From an uncultured Saprospiraceae bacterium (GTDB lineage: Bacteria > Bacteroidota > Bacteroidia > Chitinophagales > Saprospiraceae): a stretch of 7,137 bases of DNA. The translations under genes and the position numbers were made by a program. The DNA is taken from NCBI GenBank assembly GCA_938033975.1, contig CALHKJ010000271.1, forward strand, positions 1-7,137, read 5' to 3'. Shown here piece by piece: positions 6,801-7,137 of the stretch. How positions within the stretch are numbered: the first letter of the stretch is position 1; every line of letters starts with the position of its first letter. A model generated the notes under the pieces. It searched no databases and was not told the origin of the DNA. It saw only the letters and a program-made list of their open reading frames with translations.

Positions 6801-7137
6801 GGTAATTTGTTCCACGAGGAATATGATGCAACAATCTGTGATTGTGTTCAGGTTCCTGATACAGCACCTACTTGCGATCCAACAGTATTATGTGATGGCT
6901 CGGGTAATCTATCTCATGAGGAATATGATGCAACAATCTGTGATTGTGTTATTGTTCCTGATGTAGCACCAAGCTGTGATCCAACAGTGGTATGTGACGG
7001 CTCTGGTAATTTATCCCATGAAGAATATGATGCAACAATCTGTGATTGTGTAGTCGTCCCAGATACTGCCCCTACTTGTGATCCGACAGTGGTATGTGAT
7101 GGATCTGGTAATTTGTTCCACGAGGAATATGATGCAA
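3864..7137 (+). CDS. large secreted cysteine-rich repeat protein, probable surface adhesin (3' end outside window)
   Basis: The frame from ATG 3864 is open for 1091 codons without a stop and runs off the right edge. Residues 1-25 form a signal peptide (basic MTAIKLNK, then a hydrophobic core to about CFS). It lacks a proper lipobox, because Ile precedes Cys23. Residues about 30-280 are a Trp/Cys/Gly-rich region with motifs such as GLNWVHGVSF, GSWNTTALNEPPGW and NNWGDPNTSFCFDW. Residues about 290-360 carry a GGTWTGGTV-type module. Further Gly/Thr/Asn/Cys-rich beta-type segments follow to about 640. Residues about 647-727 resemble an HYR/Ig-like domain (APIFPVEDDVTVSC, TWTDNC-type DLAWTDNCDGTGS and YTWTYTDACGNVG). 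From residue 766 onward the protein is the 34-residue Cys/Asp-rich repeat array. Bacteroidota surface proteins of this style are commonly exported by type IX secretion through a C-terminal signal, but that end is not visible, so the route is inference. The start has an A-rich leader and no Shine-Dalgarno. The gap to the upstream membrane gene is only 40 nt. Specific function is unknown. Confidence 0.88.
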   Translation, partial: MTAIKLNKIVITLILHSVFYSICFSMGGPPGGTNPTGDCGQENIMATISDIVGGTAVVSTTSGSLESGGILEIDADGCGPVSFTLNYCFTWNQGAGLNWVHGVSFEQTSGSWNTTALNEPPGWIEFGGCSNVCGTNGSGVDGFYYDGTDLSSVWCEDISTTTQGGGPPCTITWTNTCPDCLCEDQFSPDCGGFDLSATGTFYYGQFSGLSANDGDPCNNWGDPNTSFCFDWTMEYCPPASGDPEAAEFSITVFEDGATGAWCLDGECALQNLISFQINGACPIDASFDDIPDDFCNAVDFDLNNLSAGGTWTGGTVVTPGDANTSFSYCDNIGNTSITHEVDGGGCSGGTDTASDNFIVYTPEISNSSATNGSDCGSFDPGLQVTVDIAELNGGNTDWEANGGTGTLSWSGTGSDGNNYTYNPGDILSNSSCDPITISFVPTYDTGCASCIDVGPPVDVEVYPILQEIVTNNPAVCGVATLEIINSVSGTLCTSFSVQCLNSGDTENQPYGATFFAGTNCEQSFSGTLECSCILCQANAGTVANITPDCPGQVVSVGTNSDANTDPGYETIMLVVDPLGEVVSTGSDPFNWTILGCDSYSFYSFNYDTTDPSVVIPGIGDDPTIVSCDPLGNPCCELSAPLTVSFTETEAPIFPVEDDVTVSCISDIPVSFDLAWTDNCDGTGSVGYTESGGPIDLCTGGSVSYTWTYTDACGNVGTESKMFTILAPVETACTGTDPCFENYMEILDCEGNVCQTCTGTPITPPTCDPTVVCDGSGNLSHEEYDATICDCIVVPDTAPTCDPTVVCDGSGNLFHEEFDATICDCIQVPDTAPTCDPTVVCDGSGNLSHEEYDATICDCVVVPDTAPTCDPTVVCDGSGNLFHEEFDVTICDCIQVPDTAPTCDPTVVCDGSGNLSHEEYDATICDCIVVPDVVPSCDPTVVCDGSGNLSHEEYDATICDCVVVSDTAPTCDPTVVCDGSGNLFHEEYDATICDCVQVPDTAPTCDPTVLCDGSGNLSHEEYDATICDCVIVPDVAPSCDPTVVCDGSGNLSHEEYDATICDCVVVPDTAPTCDPTVVCDGSGNLFHEEYDA
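6057..6158 (+). repeat. possible diverged founder copy of the 34-residue repeat
   Basis: The 34 codons just before the array (residues 732-765) begin with Cys and end in PPT directly before the first clear unit. In unit coordinates this segment has Cys at 1, 7, 17, 22 and 25, while the array has Cys at 1, 7, 23 and 25. It also shares the final P-T at 33-34. Sequence identity elsewhere is low (CTGTDPCFENY against CDPTVVCDGSG). The exact length match and three shared Cys positions suggest a diverged or ancestral unit, or a capping module. Chance cannot be excluded in such a Cys-rich protein. Confidence 0.4.
6159..7137 (+). repeat. tandem 102-bp (34-residue) Cys/Asp-rich coding repeat, nine full copies plus a partial tenth
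   Basis: Units start at 6159, 6261, 6363, 6465, 6567, 6669, 6771, 6873, 6975 and 7077, exactly 102 bp apart with no insertion or deletion; the last is cut after 61 bp. The consensus begins CDPTVVCDGSGNL, continues (S/F)HEE(Y/F)DATICDC and ends (I/V)(V/Q/I)VPDTAPT. Cys at unit positions 1, 7, 23 and 25 and Asp at 2, 8, 19, 24 and 30 are invariant in all full units. Variation is confined to positions 6, 14, 18, 20, 26, 27, 29 and 31-34. Between units 1 and 3, 11 of 12 base differences are silent, so the protein sequence has been held while the DNA drifted. The four Cys could form two disulphides per unit outside the cell. Confidence 0.97.
6567..7137 (+). repeat. higher-order 306-bp tandem duplication (three-unit block) within the array
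   Basis: Units 5-7 (6567-6872) and units 8-10 (6873 to the window edge) are two copies of one three-unit block of types A', A and B. The visible 265 bp of the second block differ from the first at 9 positions (5 between units 5 and 8, 3 between 6 and 9, 1 between the visible parts of 7 and 10), about 97% identity. Neighbouring units inside a block differ far more. This shows a recent duplication of a trimer rather than of single units. Codon choices specific to a unit type (for example GGC TCG GGT AAT CTA only in units 5 and 8) confirm it. Confidence 0.93.

Noticed and set aside
6159..7137. CRISPR-like or non-coding tandem repeat
   Set aside because: The period is 102 bp with no unique spacers, is a multiple of three, and variation respects codons of one long frame. 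It is a protein-coding repeat.

Overview
The window looks like a chromosomal segment from an AT-rich member of the Bacteroidota. A Saprospiria-like or related lineage is my inference. The grounds are the gene content (a DHH-phosphoesterase C-terminus followed by an FKBP-type lipoprotein), starts without clear Shine-Dalgarno sequences, and a very large cysteine-rich secreted protein with HYR/Ig-like modules of the kind common in that phylum. All genes lie on the + strand.

Bases 1-2119 hold a compact housekeeping cluster. It starts with the 3' end of a DHH/DHHA1 phosphoesterase (NrnA-like; stop at 117). After 9 nt comes a two-domain FKBP-type peptidyl-prolyl isomerase lipoprotein (127-1020, GldI-like). 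After another 21 nt comes prfB, encoding peptide chain release factor 2 (1042-2119). prfB is interrupted by an in-frame TGA at 1102-1104 and is read through the classical autoregulatory +1 programmed frameshift at AGGGGGTATCTTTGAC. Joining the two frames gives a full-length RF2 of 358 residues.

Bases 2120-2284 are a 165-nt AT-rich spacer in which I see no convincing promoter or terminator. Bases 2285-3823 encode a 512-residue protein with about seven predicted membrane helices fused to a spermidine-synthase-like SAM-binding domain. Its active-site region is altered, so its product is uncertain.

From 3864 to the right edge (7137) one frame stays open for 1091 codons. It has an N-terminal signal peptide, then tryptophan-, glycine- and cysteine-rich beta-type modules, then an HYR-like domain. 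It ends in a perfectly phased array of a 34-residue (102-bp) Cys/Asp-rich repeat: nine complete copies and a tenth cut by the window edge. The array has higher-order structure. The first four units alternate A-B-A-B, and the rest form a tandem 306-bp trimer (A'-A-B, A'-A-B) that is about 97% identical where both copies are visible. This repeat protein, probably a cell-surface or secreted adhesin or structural protein, is the least ordinary item here. Its C-terminus, which would show the export or anchoring route, lies outside the window.
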